Assembly: GCF_002860325.1 (NCBI RefSeq)
Contig: NZ_PKOJ01000001.1
Location: 62,001-126,000, forward strand
DNA: 64,000 nucleotides
Direction of reading: 5' to 3'
Source of the DNA: Neptunicoccus cionae
GTDB taxonomy: Bacteria; Pseudomonadota; Alphaproteobacteria; Rhodobacterales; Rhodobacteraceae
Of this stretch, positions 35,677-44,329 are shown piece after piece (within the stretch, counting starts at the first letter, position 1; every line of letters begins with the position of its first letter). Made by a program: the position numbers and the translations under genes. Below the pieces are notes generated by a model. It did no database searches. It saw only the letters and a program-made list of their open reading frames with translations, and was not told the DNA's origin.

Positions 35677-37014
35677 ATGGCACACCCCTGGCTAAGCGCA
35701 ACCGCATCCGATCTGGGACGGGGCATTGCCGCAGGCAAGATCGACCCTGTGGACTTGACCGAAACCTATCTGGACGCCGCTGAGTCCCACGACTTCAGCC
35801 AGCGGATCTTCACCCATGTCACCCGTGATCGCGCCCTGTCCGAAGCGAAGGCCGCCAAATCCCGTGCGGATGCCGGATTGCGCAACAGCCTGCTGGACGG
35901 GGTTCCGGTGTCCTGGAAGGATCTTGTGGACACCGCCGGAATTGAAACTGTATCGGGCAGTGATCTGCTTAAGGGGCGCGTTCCCGCACAGGACGGCGAA
36001 TGCCTGCAACATGCCACCCGTGCCGGACTGGTTTGTATGGGCAAAACCCATATGTCGGAACTGGCGTTTTCCGGTTTGGGGTACAATCCCATTACCCAGA
36101 CACCGCCCTGTGTGAACAATCACGCCGCCGTTCCGGGGGGATCATCCTCGGGAGCGGCAGCCTCGGTTGCCTTCAACCTGTCCGCAGCGGCGATCGGTTC
36201 GGATACAGGGGGTTCGGTGCGGATTCCTGCTGCGTGGAATGATCTCGTCGGGTTGAAAACCACCTCCGATCTGGTTTCGCTGAAAGGGGTTGTTCCCCTT
36301 GCTGCCAGTTTTGACACCATCGGCCCGCTATGCCGTTCGGTAGAGGACAGCGCCCATCTGCTTGCAGCCCTGACCGGAACGGCCAAAGTACCCGATCTGA
36401 CCGGGGCGAGCCTGTCAGGCCGTCACTTTGCCCTGTGCAAAACTTCGGTTCTAGACGATCTGGACGAAGGCATCGCTACAGGGTTTCAGGATGCCATCGA
36501 CCGTCTGGCTAAACAGGGCGCGAAAATCACCGAGATCGACATTCCGCTGTTGCCCGAACTGTTGTCCCTGTCCCCTGTCGTCTTCACGGTAGAGGCTTAT
36601 GCACAGTGGCAATCCGAACTCGAAGCGAATCCCGATGCGATGTTCCCGCAAATTCTGGAACGGTTCCGCGGCGGGCTGAACTTCAGTGGTATCGAATATG
36701 TCGCTGCACAAAAGCGGATGATGCAACTGCGGCAGGAATACCTTGCCCATGTTGCAGGCTTTGATGCCGTGCTGCTGCCCGCTTCCCCGATTCTGCCCCC
36801 CGATCTGGAACGTCTGAAAACCGAAAGCGCCTATTACCAGCACGCCAACCTGATGGCCCTGCGCAACACACGGGTGGCCAACCTTCTGGGGCTTAGCAGC
36901 CTGACCCTTCCAACAGGCGCACCAAGCGTCGGGCTGATGGCGATGGGCACACCCTTTGGCGAACGGAAACTCTTGCGGGTAGGCGCTGCACTGGAAGCAG
37001 CCCTAAACGCCTGA
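35677..37014 (+). CDS. Amidase signature-family hydrolase
   Basis: A 445-residue amidase with the Ser-cisSer-Lys triad: Lys in VSWKDLVDTAG, the glycine/serine loop VPGGSSSGAAASVAF and nucleophile Ser region GSDTGGSVRIPAAWN. No GatB-like gene is near and the length is short for GatA, so this is likely a catabolic or detoxifying amidase. The ATG at 35677 follows AAGGAG by seven bases; the GTG just before it is less likely. Substrate unknown. Confidence 0.9.
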   Translation: MAHPWLSATASDLGRGIAAGKIDPVDLTETYLDAAESHDFSQRIFTHVTRDRALSEAKAAKSRADAGLRNSLLDGVPVSWKDLVDTAGIETVSGSDLLKGRVPAQDGECLQHATRAGLVCMGKTHMSELAFSGLGYNPITQTPPCVNNHAAVPGGSSSGAAASVAFNLSAAAIGSDTGGSVRIPAAWNDLVGLKTTSDLVSLKGVVPLAASFDTIGPLCRSVEDSAHLLAALTGTAKVPDLTGASLSGRHFALCKTSVLDDLDEGIATGFQDAIDRLAKQGAKITEIDIPLLPELLSLSPVVFTVEAYAQWQSELEANPDAMFPQILERFRGGLNFSGIEYVAAQKRMMQLRQEYLAHVAGFDAVLLPASPILPPDLERLKTESAYYQHANLMALRNTRVANLLGLSSLTLPTGAPSVGLMAMGTPFGERKLLRVGAALEAALNA

Positions 37015-37047
37015 AACTGTTAATCTATCAACCCTAGGATCAGCAGA

Positions 37048-37083
37048 GCGGGGCGCAGGGCAAAAAAGCCACAATCGCCCCGC
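37048..37083 (+). other. Hairpin in the amidase-aminotransferase intergenic region
   Basis: GCGGGGCG and CGCCCCGC enclose a 20-base loop that itself has GGC-A6-GCC. No U-tract follows. Possibly a terminator remnant or regulatory hairpin. Confidence 0.35.
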
Positions 37084-37169
37084 CTTGACCAAAAGAGGTT
37101 TGGCCCGCTCGGAATTTTTGTCTAATGTGGGGGAAACGGGGCGCTTAGACCCCATACCCTGAGGCAGAC

Positions 37170-38348
37170 ATGAAATTTCCAGAGCGGTTCTCGAACCTGC
37201 CAGAATACGCGTTTCCGCGTCTCCGTGCCCTGTTGGATCACCATCCCGCAGGCGGCGACGTGTTGCATATGTCCATTGGCGAACCGAAGCACGCCTTCCC
37301 GCGATTCGTGGAAGAAGAGATCACGAAACACGCGCACGAGTTCGCGAAATACCCGCCCAATGACGGCGCCCCCGAGTTGCTGGGCGCAATTGCGGACTGG
37401 ATAAAGCGGCGTTTTGATGTCGCGGTTGATCCAGCCACACAGGTGCTTTCTTTGAATGGGACCCGCGAAGGGCTGTTCAACGCCTGCGTTGCCACCTGCC
37501 CCGAAAAGAAGTCCGGCAAAACGCCCTATGTTTTGATGCCGAACCCGTTCTATCAGGTGTACGCCGTGGCCACAGCCGCTGTGGGTGCGACACCTGTTTT
37601 TGTGAATGCCACTGCCGAAACCGGCTTTCTGCCGGATTATGCAAGCGTATCCGAAGACATCCTGAACGATACAGCCGTTGTCTACGTCTGTTCGCCGTCC
37701 AACCCGCAAGGGGCCGTGGCAGATTTTGACTACTGGCGTGATCTGCTGGCTCTGGCCGAGAAATACGATTTCCGCATTTTTGCGGATGAATGCTATTCTG
37801 AAATCTACCGCGACACGCCGCCCACGGGGGCGCTGGAGGCAGCGCACAAGCTGGGCGCTGATCCTGAACGGGTCGTAATTTTCCATTCGCTGTCCAAACG
37901 TTCCAACCTGCCCGGATTGCGGTCCGGTTTTGCTGCCGGTGGACCGGCAACGATGGCGCAGCTGAAACAGCTGCGTAATTACGCCGGAGCACCGCTGCCC
38001 CTGCCGATCCAGCGGGCGGCGACAAGAGTCTGGGCGGATGAGGAGCACGTGATCGAAAACCGCGCCCTGTACCGCGCGAAATTTGAGCTGGCCGATGAAA
38101 TTTTCCACGGCATCAACGGCTATGTTGCACCACAAGCCGGATTTTTCCTGTGGCTGCCTGTGGAAGATGGCGCAGCGGCTGCATTGAAGCTGTGGCAGGC
38201 GTCCGGAGTACGGGTGCTGCCGGGTGCATTTTTGGGAAGAGACGTAGACGGGACGAACCCGGGCCACGGATATATCCGTGTCGCTCTGGTTGCTCCGATA
38301 GATGAAATGACGCGCGGATTGCATGACATCCGCCGCCATTTGTACTGA
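37170..38348 (+). CDS. Aminotransferase class I/II (DapC-like)
   Basis: A 392-residue PLP aminotransferase of the AspC fold. The PLP lysine is in [15 protein letters not shown], the SPSNPQGAV segment and the DECYSEIY motif bind the cofactor, and the C-terminus has GYIRVALV with the substrate Arg. The SNLPGLR form is typical of N-succinyldiaminopimelate aminotransferases (DapC) of alphaproteobacteria, acting in lysine and peptidoglycan synthesis. Other substrates cannot be excluded. It is 11 bases ahead of ftsK and probably shares its transcript. Confidence 0.88.
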   Translation: MKFPERFSNLPEYAFPRLRALLDHHPAGGDVLHMSIGEPKHAFPRFVEEEITKHAHEFAKYPPNDGAPELLGAIADWIKRRFDVAVDPATQVLSLNGTREGLFNACVATCPEKKSGKTPYVLMPNPFYQVYAVATAAVGATPVFVNATAETGFLPDYASVSEDILNDTAVVYVCSPSNPQGAVADFDYWRDLLALAEKYDFRIFADECYSEIYRDTPPTGALEAAHKLGADPERVVIFHSLSKRSNLPGLRSGFAAGGPATMAQLKQLRNYAGAPLPLPIQRAATRVWADEEHVIENRALYRAKFELADEIFHGINGYVAPQAGFFLWLPVEDGAAAALKLWQASGVRVLPGAFLGRDVDGTNPGHGYIRVALVAPIDEMTRGLHDIRRHLY

Positions 38349-38359
38349 GAGGTAGGGAC

Positions 38360-41203
38360 ATGGCGTATCAGACGCGCACGCGCGATCCACTTTTGGAAAC
38401 CCATATGCAAGAGGCGATCCGAAAACGCGGCACCGAACTGATCGGTCTTGCGATGGTCGGCTTTGCCATTCTGATGGGTGCGATGCTGTGGACCTATTCC
38501 CCCGAAGATCCGAGCTGGCTGTCCGCCACCTCTGCGCCGGCCCAGAATATTCTGGGGACTTTTGGCGCATCGATTTCCTCTCGTCTGATGCTGACAATCG
38601 GCTGGGCCTCCTGGTGTCTGCCCGTATTGTTTTTTGTCTGGGGATCGCGCTTTGTCCTGCACCTCGGTGACAACCGGCTGCTCAGCCGCGCCGTCAGCAT
38701 CCCGGTATTTGTTGCCTTTACAGCCGTGTTTCTTGCGACCCATGTGCCGCTGGAAAGCTGGCAGCACGGGTTTGGTCTTGGTGGTCTGTCCGGCGACGCT
38801 GCTGTCGGAATCCTCATGGATCTGGTGCCGTTGCAACTGACCCTGCGGCTGATCGTCATCACGCTCGCGCTGGCATTTCTGTTCGTTGTAACATCGCTTT
38901 TCGCGCTCGGCTTTTCCAAACAGGAACTGTCCTACATCAGCCAATACGCGCTGGTTGCCGTGATCCTGACCTATGCCTCTATCGTATCCTTCCTGAATCT
39001 TGTGGTGCAAGGCGGTGCCAAAGGTGCCGTCGCAGCAAAGGCCGGCATCGAAACCCGCCGCGCCAGCCGCAAGGAATCCGCCGCGCAAAAAGCGCCTGTT
39101 GTGGAAAAGGCAAAAACCGAAGCAGAACCTGCTGCCGTTGAGAAAATCAAGCCTTTGCGCGGGATCACCCTGCCCAAACTGAAACTGCCGACCCTGCGCA
39201 AGGCAGAGGCCGTGGTTGAGGATGATGAAGAACTTATTGAACCGATCACCCCTGTAGCACCGGAAGAACACGTCCACGACGAGGACCGTGTGCGCAACCG
39301 GATCAATGATGCGATCAAGACCAAAGTGCTGCGCGCCCGCACCCTGCGTGTCCAGAACACACCGCCAGAGCCTGTTGTGACCGAAAACATCTTCCGCGAT
39401 GCAGCAGATGACGGTTACGCCGTGATGCCAGCCCTTGGCGGAGCATCCCGCGGATATGCCGACGACGTGGCCGAACCGCCCGTCAGCTTCCAATCGGTGC
39501 GTGCCCGTGCCGAGGTTGCGGCCCCCGTTGCACCGGCACAGGTAGCAGAACCAATCGCTCCGGCCCGCCCGCGACCGCCTCAGCCTGAAGTAAAACAGGT
39601 TGTTCAGCCCCGCGCCCCGCGCACTGCGGAAAAGCAAAGCAAACGGGCACAACAAGAGGCACAGCCAAGCCTGTTCAAAGGCGCCGAAGAAGAATACGAG
39701 ACACCACCGCTGGACCTGCTGGCCCACCCGTCAAGCATTGTGCGGCATCACCTGTCCGATGAGGCGCTGGAAGAAAATGCCCGTATGCTGGAAAACGTTC
39801 TGGATGATTACGGCGTTAAAGGCGAAATCGTTTCCGTGCGTCCCGGTCCGGTTGTCACCATGTACGAACTGGAACCGGCCCCCGGTTTGAAAGCCAGCCG
39901 CGTGATCGGTCTGGCCGATGACATCGCCCGTTCCATGTCTGCCCTCTCTGCCCGTGTGTCCACTGTTCCGGGCAAATCCGTGATCGGGATCGAACTGCCA
40001 AACGAGAAACGGGAAACCGTTCTGCTGCGCGAGCTTTTGGCCTCGCAGGATTACGGTGATGGCGAACAAAGCCTGCCACTTGCGCTTGGCAAGGACATCG
40101 GCGGCAAATCTATGATCGCCAACCTTGCGAAAATGCCTCACCTGTTGATCGCAGGGACCACAGGTTCCGGTAAATCCGTGGCGATCAACACCATGATCCT
40201 CAGCCTGTTGTACAAGCTGTCACCGGATGAATGCCGGATGATCATGATTGACCCGAAGATGCTCGAACTGTCGGTCTATGACGGCATTCCGCACCTGCTC
40301 TCCCCTGTTGTGACCGACCCGAAGAAAGCGGTCGTGGCGCTGAAATGGGTCGTGGGTGAAATGGAAGAGCGTTATCGCAAGATGTCCAAGATGGGTGTGC
40401 GCAACATCGGCGGCTATAACGCCCGTGTCGAAGCCGCCCTGAAAAAAGGTGAGGATTTCACCCGCACTGTCCAGACCGGCTTTGATGATGATACCGGCGA
40501 ACCGGTGTTTGAAACCGAGACCTTCACACCCGAGAAAATGCCTTACATCGTGGTGATCGTGGACGAGATGGCCGACCTTATGATGGTGGCCGGTAAAGAA
40601 ATCGAAGCCTGCATCCAACGTCTGGCACAAATGGCCCGTGCATCTGGTATCCACCTGATCATGGCCACGCAGCGCCCGTCTGTTGACGTGATCACCGGCA
40701 CCATCAAGGCAAACTTCCCGACACGGATTTCGTTTCAGGTGACGTCGAAAATCGACAGCCGCACGATCCTCGGGGAAATGGGCGCAGAGCAGCTGCTTGG
40801 CATGGGCGACATGCTCTATATGGCCGGTGGCGGTAAGGTCACGCGGGTCCACGCCCCTTTTGCAAGCGACGAGGAAGTCGAAGAGGTTGTAAACCACCTC
40901 AAGGCGCTTGGCGCGCCGGAATATGTATCCGGTGTTGTTGAAGGTCCGGCGGACGACAAGGAAAGTGACATTGACGCGGTTCTTGGTCTTGGCGGCAATA
41001 CCAACGGCGAGGATGCGCTTTACGATCAGGCAGTGGCGATTGTGATCAAGGATCGCAAATGTTCCACCAGCTACATCCAGCGCAAACTGTCCATCGGCTA
41101 CAACAAAGCCGCCAAACTGGTAGAGCAGATGGAAGACCAAGGCGTCGTCAGTCAGGCCAACCATGTTGGTAAACGGGAAATTCTGGTACCCGAACAGCAC
41201 TGA
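38360..41203 (+). CDS. ftsK: DNA translocase FtsK
   Basis: Septal motor that pumps chromosome termini and activates XerCD recombination. The 947-residue protein has four or so membrane helices in the first 200 residues (for example [18 protein letters not shown]), a proline/alanine-rich linker of about 300 residues with low-complexity charged stretches, and a RecA-like motor with Walker [14 protein letters not shown], Walker [13 protein letters not shown], and the C-terminal gamma winged helix ([20 protein letters not shown]), which reads KOPS. Length is usual for the family. A perfect-stem terminator follows. Confidence 0.97.
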   Translation: MAYQTRTRDPLLETHMQEAIRKRGTELIGLAMVGFAILMGAMLWTYSPEDPSWLSATSAPAQNILGTFGASISSRLMLTIGWASWCLPVLFFVWGSRFVLHLGDNRLLSRAVSIPVFVAFTAVFLATHVPLESWQHGFGLGGLSGDAAVGILMDLVPLQLTLRLIVITLALAFLFVVTSLFALGFSKQELSYISQYALVAVILTYASIVSFLNLVVQGGAKGAVAAKAGIETRRASRKESAAQKAPVVEKAKTEAEPAAVEKIKPLRGITLPKLKLPTLRKAEAVVEDDEELIEPITPVAPEEHVHDEDRVRNRINDAIKTKVLRARTLRVQNTPPEPVVTENIFRDAADDGYAVMPALGGASRGYADDVAEPPVSFQSVRARAEVAAPVAPAQVAEPIAPARPRPPQPEVKQVVQPRAPRTAEKQSKRAQQEAQPSLFKGAEEEYETPPLDLLAHPSSIVRHHLSDEALEENARMLENVLDDYGVKGEIVSVRPGPVVTMYELEPAPGLKASRVIGLADDIARSMSALSARVSTVPGKSVIGIELPNEKRETVLLRELLASQDYGDGEQSLPLALGKDIGGKSMIANLAKMPHLLIAGTTGSGKSVAINTMILSLLYKLSPDECRMIMIDPKMLELSVYDGIPHLLSPVVTDPKKAVVALKWVVGEMEERYRKMSKMGVRNIGGYNARVEAALKKGEDFTRTVQTGFDDDTGEPVFETETFTPEKMPYIVVIVDEMADLMMVAGKEIEACIQRLAQMARASGIHLIMATQRPSVDVITGTIKANFPTRISFQVTSKIDSRTILGEMGAEQLLGMGDMLYMAGGGKVTRVHAPFASDEEVEEVVNHLKALGAPEYVSGVVEGPADDKESDIDAVLGLGGNTNGEDALYDQAVAIVIKDRKCSTSYIQRKLSIGYNKAAKLVEQMEDQGVVSQANHVGKREILVPEQH

Positions 41204-41212
41204 TCCAATCTT

Positions 41213-41248
41213 GTCAAAGGCGGTTTTCCGCCTTTGACTGTTCTTTTC
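41213..41248 (+). terminator. Intrinsic terminator of ftsK
   Basis: A perfect 11-bp stem GTCAAAGGCGG / CCGCCTTTGAC with TTTT loop, then a T-rich tail TGTTCTTTT, ten bases after the ftsK stop. It isolates lolA from ftsK. Confidence 0.9.
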
Positions 41249-41271
41249 ACAGCCCTGTGTAGCTATGTGGC

Positions 41272-41300
41272 TTTTGCCATTCCCGCAGGAGCCCTATATT
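41272..41300 (+). promoter_or_regulatory. Candidate lolA promoter with leaderless geometry
   Basis: TATATT at 41295-41300 is a good -10 hexamer; TTTTGC at 41272-41277 lies 17 bases before it as a weak -35 (TTGCCA at 41274 would have a 15-base spacer). A transcript from this -10 would start at about the lolA ATG at 41307. The nearest SD-like AGGAG ends 15 bases before the ATG, too far to serve it. Confidence 0.45.
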
Positions 41301-41306
41301 AGATTT

Positions 41307-41915
41307 ATGAAACGTAGATTTTTCCTCGGCGCTTTGTCCGCCCTTAGCATTGCCGCACCGGCTCTGGCCCAATCCGAGCCGCTGTCGCTGAACGAGCTTT
41401 CCGCTTATCTAAATACGCTGACCAGTGCACAGGGTGCGTTTACGCAGGTGAATCCTGACGGCACCCTGTCAAAAGGGACTTTCTATCTGAAACGTCCGGG
41501 CCGGATGCGGTTTGAATACGAACCTCCCAACGACGCGCTTGTTGTGGCAGGGCAGGGCAAATTGGCGATCTTTGACAAAAGATCTAACAGCGGCGGGCAA
41601 CAATATCCTCTGCACCGCACGCCCTTGCACATCATACTCAAAGACAAGGTAAACCTGAACGCCAGCGGCATGGTCGTTGCGCACCAGCATGATGGAACAG
41701 CCACCACTGTAACCGCACAAGACCCGGAACATCCGAACTATGGCAATGTGAAGCTGGTGTTTACGGACAACCCGACAGAGCTGCGCCAATGGATCGTCAC
41801 GGATGAAAGCGGTCAGAAAACCACAGTGGTTTTAGGCAAGTTGGAAAGAAACAAGCGTCTGCAAGCGCGGCTGTTCAACGTAGACCGCATCGCCAAGGAA
41901 GGCGATATCCGCTAG
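41307..41915 (+). CDS. lolA: Outer-membrane lipoprotein carrier protein LolA
   Basis: Periplasmic chaperone that carries lipoproteins from LolCDE to the outer membrane. The 202-residue precursor has a signal peptide MKRRFFLGALSALSIAAPAL with cleavage after ALA-Q. Mature features: QGAFTQVNPDGTLSKGTFYL, RPGRMRFEYEPPND and the C-terminal half-barrel strands, typical of alphaproteobacterial LolA. ATG 41307 is chosen because the signal peptide starts there; upstream ORF sequence from 41265 is not family-like. It is alone between the ftsK terminator and a convergent lipoprotein gene. Confidence 0.92.
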   Translation: MKRRFFLGALSALSIAAPALAQSEPLSLNELSAYLNTLTSAQGAFTQVNPDGTLSKGTFYLKRPGRMRFEYEPPNDALVVAGQGKLAIFDKRSNSGGQQYPLHRTPLHIILKDKVNLNASGMVVAHQHDGTATTVTAQDPEHPNYGNVKLVFTDNPTELRQWIVTDESGQKTTVVLGKLERNKRLQARLFNVDRIAKEGDIR

Positions 41916-41924
41916 CTTTTGGAA

Positions 41925-41951
41925 CAGGCGGGGCCGATCCGGTACCGCCTG
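41925..41951. terminator. Weak bidirectional terminator between lolA and the SLT lipoprotein gene
   Basis: CAGGCGG / CCGCCTG 7-bp stem with a 13-base loop in the convergent gap. A short T-rich stretch follows on plus (ACTTTATTAT); minus has only a few Ts. Confidence 0.5.
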
Positions 41952-41966
41952 ACTTTATTATCTGCA

Positions 41967-42542
41967 TTAACGGCAGGTGTTAAGCTGTGCACCATAGAGG
42001 ATCGCGCGGGCCTGCACCTTGGCCGCCACATTCAGAAGCCATTGCTGATTGCGATAGCTGCCCCGTTTATATCCGGTGTGACCCTGATGATAGGCGAGAT
42101 ACTGATTATAGGCATCTGTTTTGGCGATACCGTTACGCTTGGTACTTTCGTTCATATACCAACCCATAAAATCAACCGCATCGTCAAAGTTGTGACGTTT
42201 GGCACCACGGTTTCCGGTAGCCCGTTTGTACCAGTCCCATGTTCCGTCAATCGCTTGGGCAAAACCGTAAGCCGAAGACTGACGCCCCATCGGAATAACA
42301 CCCAAAGTGAATTTCCGCGGTGTGCGCGCGTGGGATTTGAAATGGCTTTCGTGATAAATCGTGGCGAGGATCACTTCGCCGGGAACGCCATATTTCCGTT
42401 CAACCTTTTTCAGGTCACGGGACCACCCACGTTTTTCGTCAAGGATGGAGCAGGCGTTGTCCAGATTTCGGGGGGGATCGGAGCGACCACCCGAACAAGC
42501 GGTCAGGATCAGGATCGCGATAAGGATCGTGCTGTATTTCAT
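41967..42542 (-). CDS. Lytic transglycosylase SLT-domain lipoprotein
   Basis: A 191-residue predicted lipoprotein: MKYSTILIAILILTACSGG gives a lipobox TAC at Cys16. The domain includes the catalytic-type Glu in ILATIYHESHFKSHA, SAYGFAQAIDGTWDWYK and a C-terminal Y-rich YHQGHTGYKRGSY, matching the SLT/EmtA-like goose-lysozyme fold. It probably cleaves peptidoglycan strands from the periplasmic side. Stands alone, convergent to lolA. Confidence 0.88.
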   Translation of the reverse strand: MKYSTILIAILILTACSGGRSDPPRNLDNACSILDEKRGWSRDLKKVERKYGVPGEVILATIYHESHFKSHARTPRKFTLGVIPMGRQSSAYGFAQAIDGTWDWYKRATGNRGAKRHNFDDAVDFMGWYMNESTKRNGIAKTDAYNQYLAYHQGHTGYKRGSYRNQQWLLNVAAKVQARAILYGAQLNTCR

Positions 42543-42629
42543 ATCTGCCTCGATGCCGGTCTCTGAACGCCGGATTTTGACCGATCTTACACTAAAATGC
42601 TGTTGGAAAAAAGAGGCGGCTGCGCAGCG

Positions 42630-43538
42630 TTACAGGAATAACGCCAATGTGAGCGGAATTGCCATCACCGAAAGCAGTGTTGAAACGACCACAAGGCCCG
42701 CAACTTCTCCGGCTGCGGCACCATATTTTTCTGCCAGCAGATAGGATGTAACCGCTACGGGCGTCGAGACCTGCAAGACCAGCACCGCAAGCGCGACTGG
42801 TTCAAGCTGGAAAAACCGCCCCACGCCATAAGCCACCAGACCGCACACAACGATCTTTACCAGCGACAGAGCCACCGCCCGCAAGATGTTTTGCGGGGTC
42901 AAGCGAGCCAGCGCCACACCCAGAGTAATCAGCATCAATGGAATGGCCATCTGCCCGATCAGACTTAGGGTGTTGGTCATCCAGACCGGCGTGCTCCAGC
43001 CTTGTAACAGAAAGAGACCACCGAGAAGCGTGGCCCAGACCATCGGCTCTTTCAGTACCTTAAGCGGCGATCCGCCACCCGAAACCAGCCAGATCCCGAA
43101 GGTGAACGAGTAAATCCCCATTAAGGCAAACACCACCACGGCATAGCCCATTCCCGCCTCTCCGAAGGCAAAGAGCGCCAGCGGCAGGCCAAGGTTTCCG
43201 GTATTCCCGAAGATCAGCGGCGCAAGATAGGTTTGCATGTCCAGCTTGAAAACCCGAACAATTACAAAAAACACAACAGTGACAGCAAGATAGGCAGAAC
43301 AGGCGGCCCAGATCGTATCGAAAAGTGTTGCCCGGTCTATGTCTGTTTTCATAAGCGAAGTGAAAATCAGGGCGGGTACACCAAGCGTCATAGAGAGCCT
43401 TGTGACGAACTGTACTCGGTACTCGTATCCGAGCCGGACCCAGACAACGCCGATGAGCGCCAGAAGGAACACAGGTGCGACAACTTGCAATACTGTTATG
43501 AATAGCGCCACGAACTGTTTCCCTGAAATTCCTTGCAT
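42630..43538 (-). CDS. AEC family (auxin efflux carrier-like) transporter
   Basis: A 302-residue membrane protein with about ten hydrophobic helices and the pseudo-twofold organisation of AEC proteins. PVFLLALIGVVWVRLG starts the first half, with GNTGNLGLPLALFAFGEAG as the unwound helix, and IPLMLITLGVALARLTP starts the second. Members export malonate, malate or other organic acids; the substrate here is unknown. The start is uncertain: ATG 43538 is used, but GTG at about 43514 with AGGGA upstream is possible. Confidence 0.88.
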   Translation of the reverse strand: MQGISGKQFVALFITVLQVVAPVFLLALIGVVWVRLGYEYRVQFVTRLSMTLGVPALIFTSLMKTDIDRATLFDTIWAACSAYLAVTVVFFVIVRVFKLDMQTYLAPLIFGNTGNLGLPLALFAFGEAGMGYAVVVFALMGIYSFTFGIWLVSGGGSPLKVLKEPMVWATLLGGLFLLQGWSTPVWMTNTLSLIGQMAIPLMLITLGVALARLTPQNILRAVALSLVKIVVCGLVAYGVGRFFQLEPVALAVLVLQVSTPVAVTSYLLAEKYGAAAGEVAGLVVVSTLLSVMAIPLTLALFL

Positions 43539-43553
43539 TCAATCCCCCAATAT
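43522..43553 (+). promoter_or_regulatory. Possible heat-shock (RpoH) promoter of hspQ
   Basis: CCTGAAA (43522-43528) and CCCCAATAT (43545-43553) with a 16-base spacer resemble the sigma-32 consensus CTTGAAA...CCCCATNT, with one substitution in the first and one insertion in the second. It lies about 65 bases before hspQ, a gene known to be heat-shock induced in E. coli. Confidence 0.35.
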
Positions 43554-43618
43554 CGGACAGAATGTCAATGGAATCGTAAGATTCTTGTTACACGGGTTGT
43601 GGGGAATCAGGAGTAACC

Positions 43619-43945
43619 ATGTTTGAAGCGGAAGCTAAATTCACCATCGGACAAGTCGTCCGCCATCGTAAACATCCCTTCCGGGGTGTCATTTTTGACG
43701 TCGATCCCACATTCTCCAATACCGAGGAATGGTGGGAGAGTATTCCAGAGGAAACACGTCCGAAAAAGGAACAGCCTTTCTACCACTTGCTGGCGGAAAA
43801 TGACTCTTCCTATTACGTGGCTTACGTGTCCGAACAAAATCTCGAAACGGATCCGACCGGTGCGCCGGTAGACCATCCTGAAGTGATTGCCATGTTTGGC
43901 GAGTTGAATGACGGCCAGTACCGGCTCGAAGTTCAGATGAACTAA
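43619..43945 (+). CDS. hspQ: Heat-shock protein HspQ
   Basis: A 108-residue member of the HspQ/YccV family, which modulates Lon specificity and affects stability of DnaA. FTIGQVVRHRKHPFRGVIFD (residues 8-27), EEWWESIPEETRP and FYHLLAENDSSYYVAYVSEQ are the three conserved blocks. AGGAG lies five bases before the ATG. It is divergent from the AEC transporter gene. Confidence 0.95.
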   Translation: MFEAEAKFTIGQVVRHRKHPFRGVIFDVDPTFSNTEEWWESIPEETRPKKEQPFYHLLAENDSSYYVAYVSEQNLETDPTGAPVDHPEVIAMFGELNDGQYRLEVQMN

Positions 43946-44181
43946 GGCACCTGCCGGAAGGACTGGCAGCTTGTTCAGGCTGACACATCATCACCTTCCT
44001 CTCTCTCTGGATGCCGGAAACCGCAGGGCATCGTGCCAGCGCGGTATAAATGTCAAATTCCACATGCTGCAAAACCGCCGCGCCTTCCAGTTTCATGGCA
44101 GGTCAGGCGGCTTTTGCCGTTGTGTCCACGGTGCCTGTGCCCCGCTTGGCTTCAACCTTCTGATAAACTTACAAAATCCAA

Positions 44182-44239
44182 TCAAGACCCTGCAAATATG
44201 AAGCGTCTTATATGAAGCTTCATAAATGCAGGGTCTTGA
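44182..44239. repeat. 23-base inverted repeat with 12-base loop
   Basis: Left arm TCAAGACCCTGCA-AA-TATGAAGC (44182-44204) and right arm 44217-44239 pair at 21 of 23 positions, with two central mismatches. The loop is GTCTTATATGAA, which also holds a copy of ATATGAAGC overlapping the right arm. No U-tract on either side, so a terminator role is unlikely. Confidence 0.85.
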
Positions 44240-44275
44240 AACACCGGCACACGCGGCCGTTATACGCCCGAAATG

Positions 44276-44306
44276 CAGAAAGGCCCGCCAGCATACTGAC
44301 GGGCCT
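44276..44306 (-). terminator. Terminator of the gamma-glutamyltransferase gene
   Basis: On minus, AGGCCCG-T-CAG / CTG-G-CGGGCCT with a TATG loop (ten pairs, one mismatch) is followed by TTCTG. It starts 24 bases after the stop. Confidence 0.65.
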
Positions 44307-44329
44307 GTTTCCTACCGGATCCGGTGATC

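Larger units (their letters stand above)
43946..44329. other. 384-base gap between hspQ and ggt
   Basis: No ORF here has credible start or family features. It holds a long inverted repeat at 44182-44239 and the ggt terminator at 44281-44306. Confidence 0.6.

Noticed and set aside
38120-39727. 535-codon minus-strand frame opposite dapC-like and ftsK genes
   Set aside because: Low-complexity composition produced by the Ala/Pro-rich FtsK linker on the other strand.
43971-44201. 76-codon frame after hspQ
   Set aside because: Random-looking composition, no SD and it runs into the inverted repeat.
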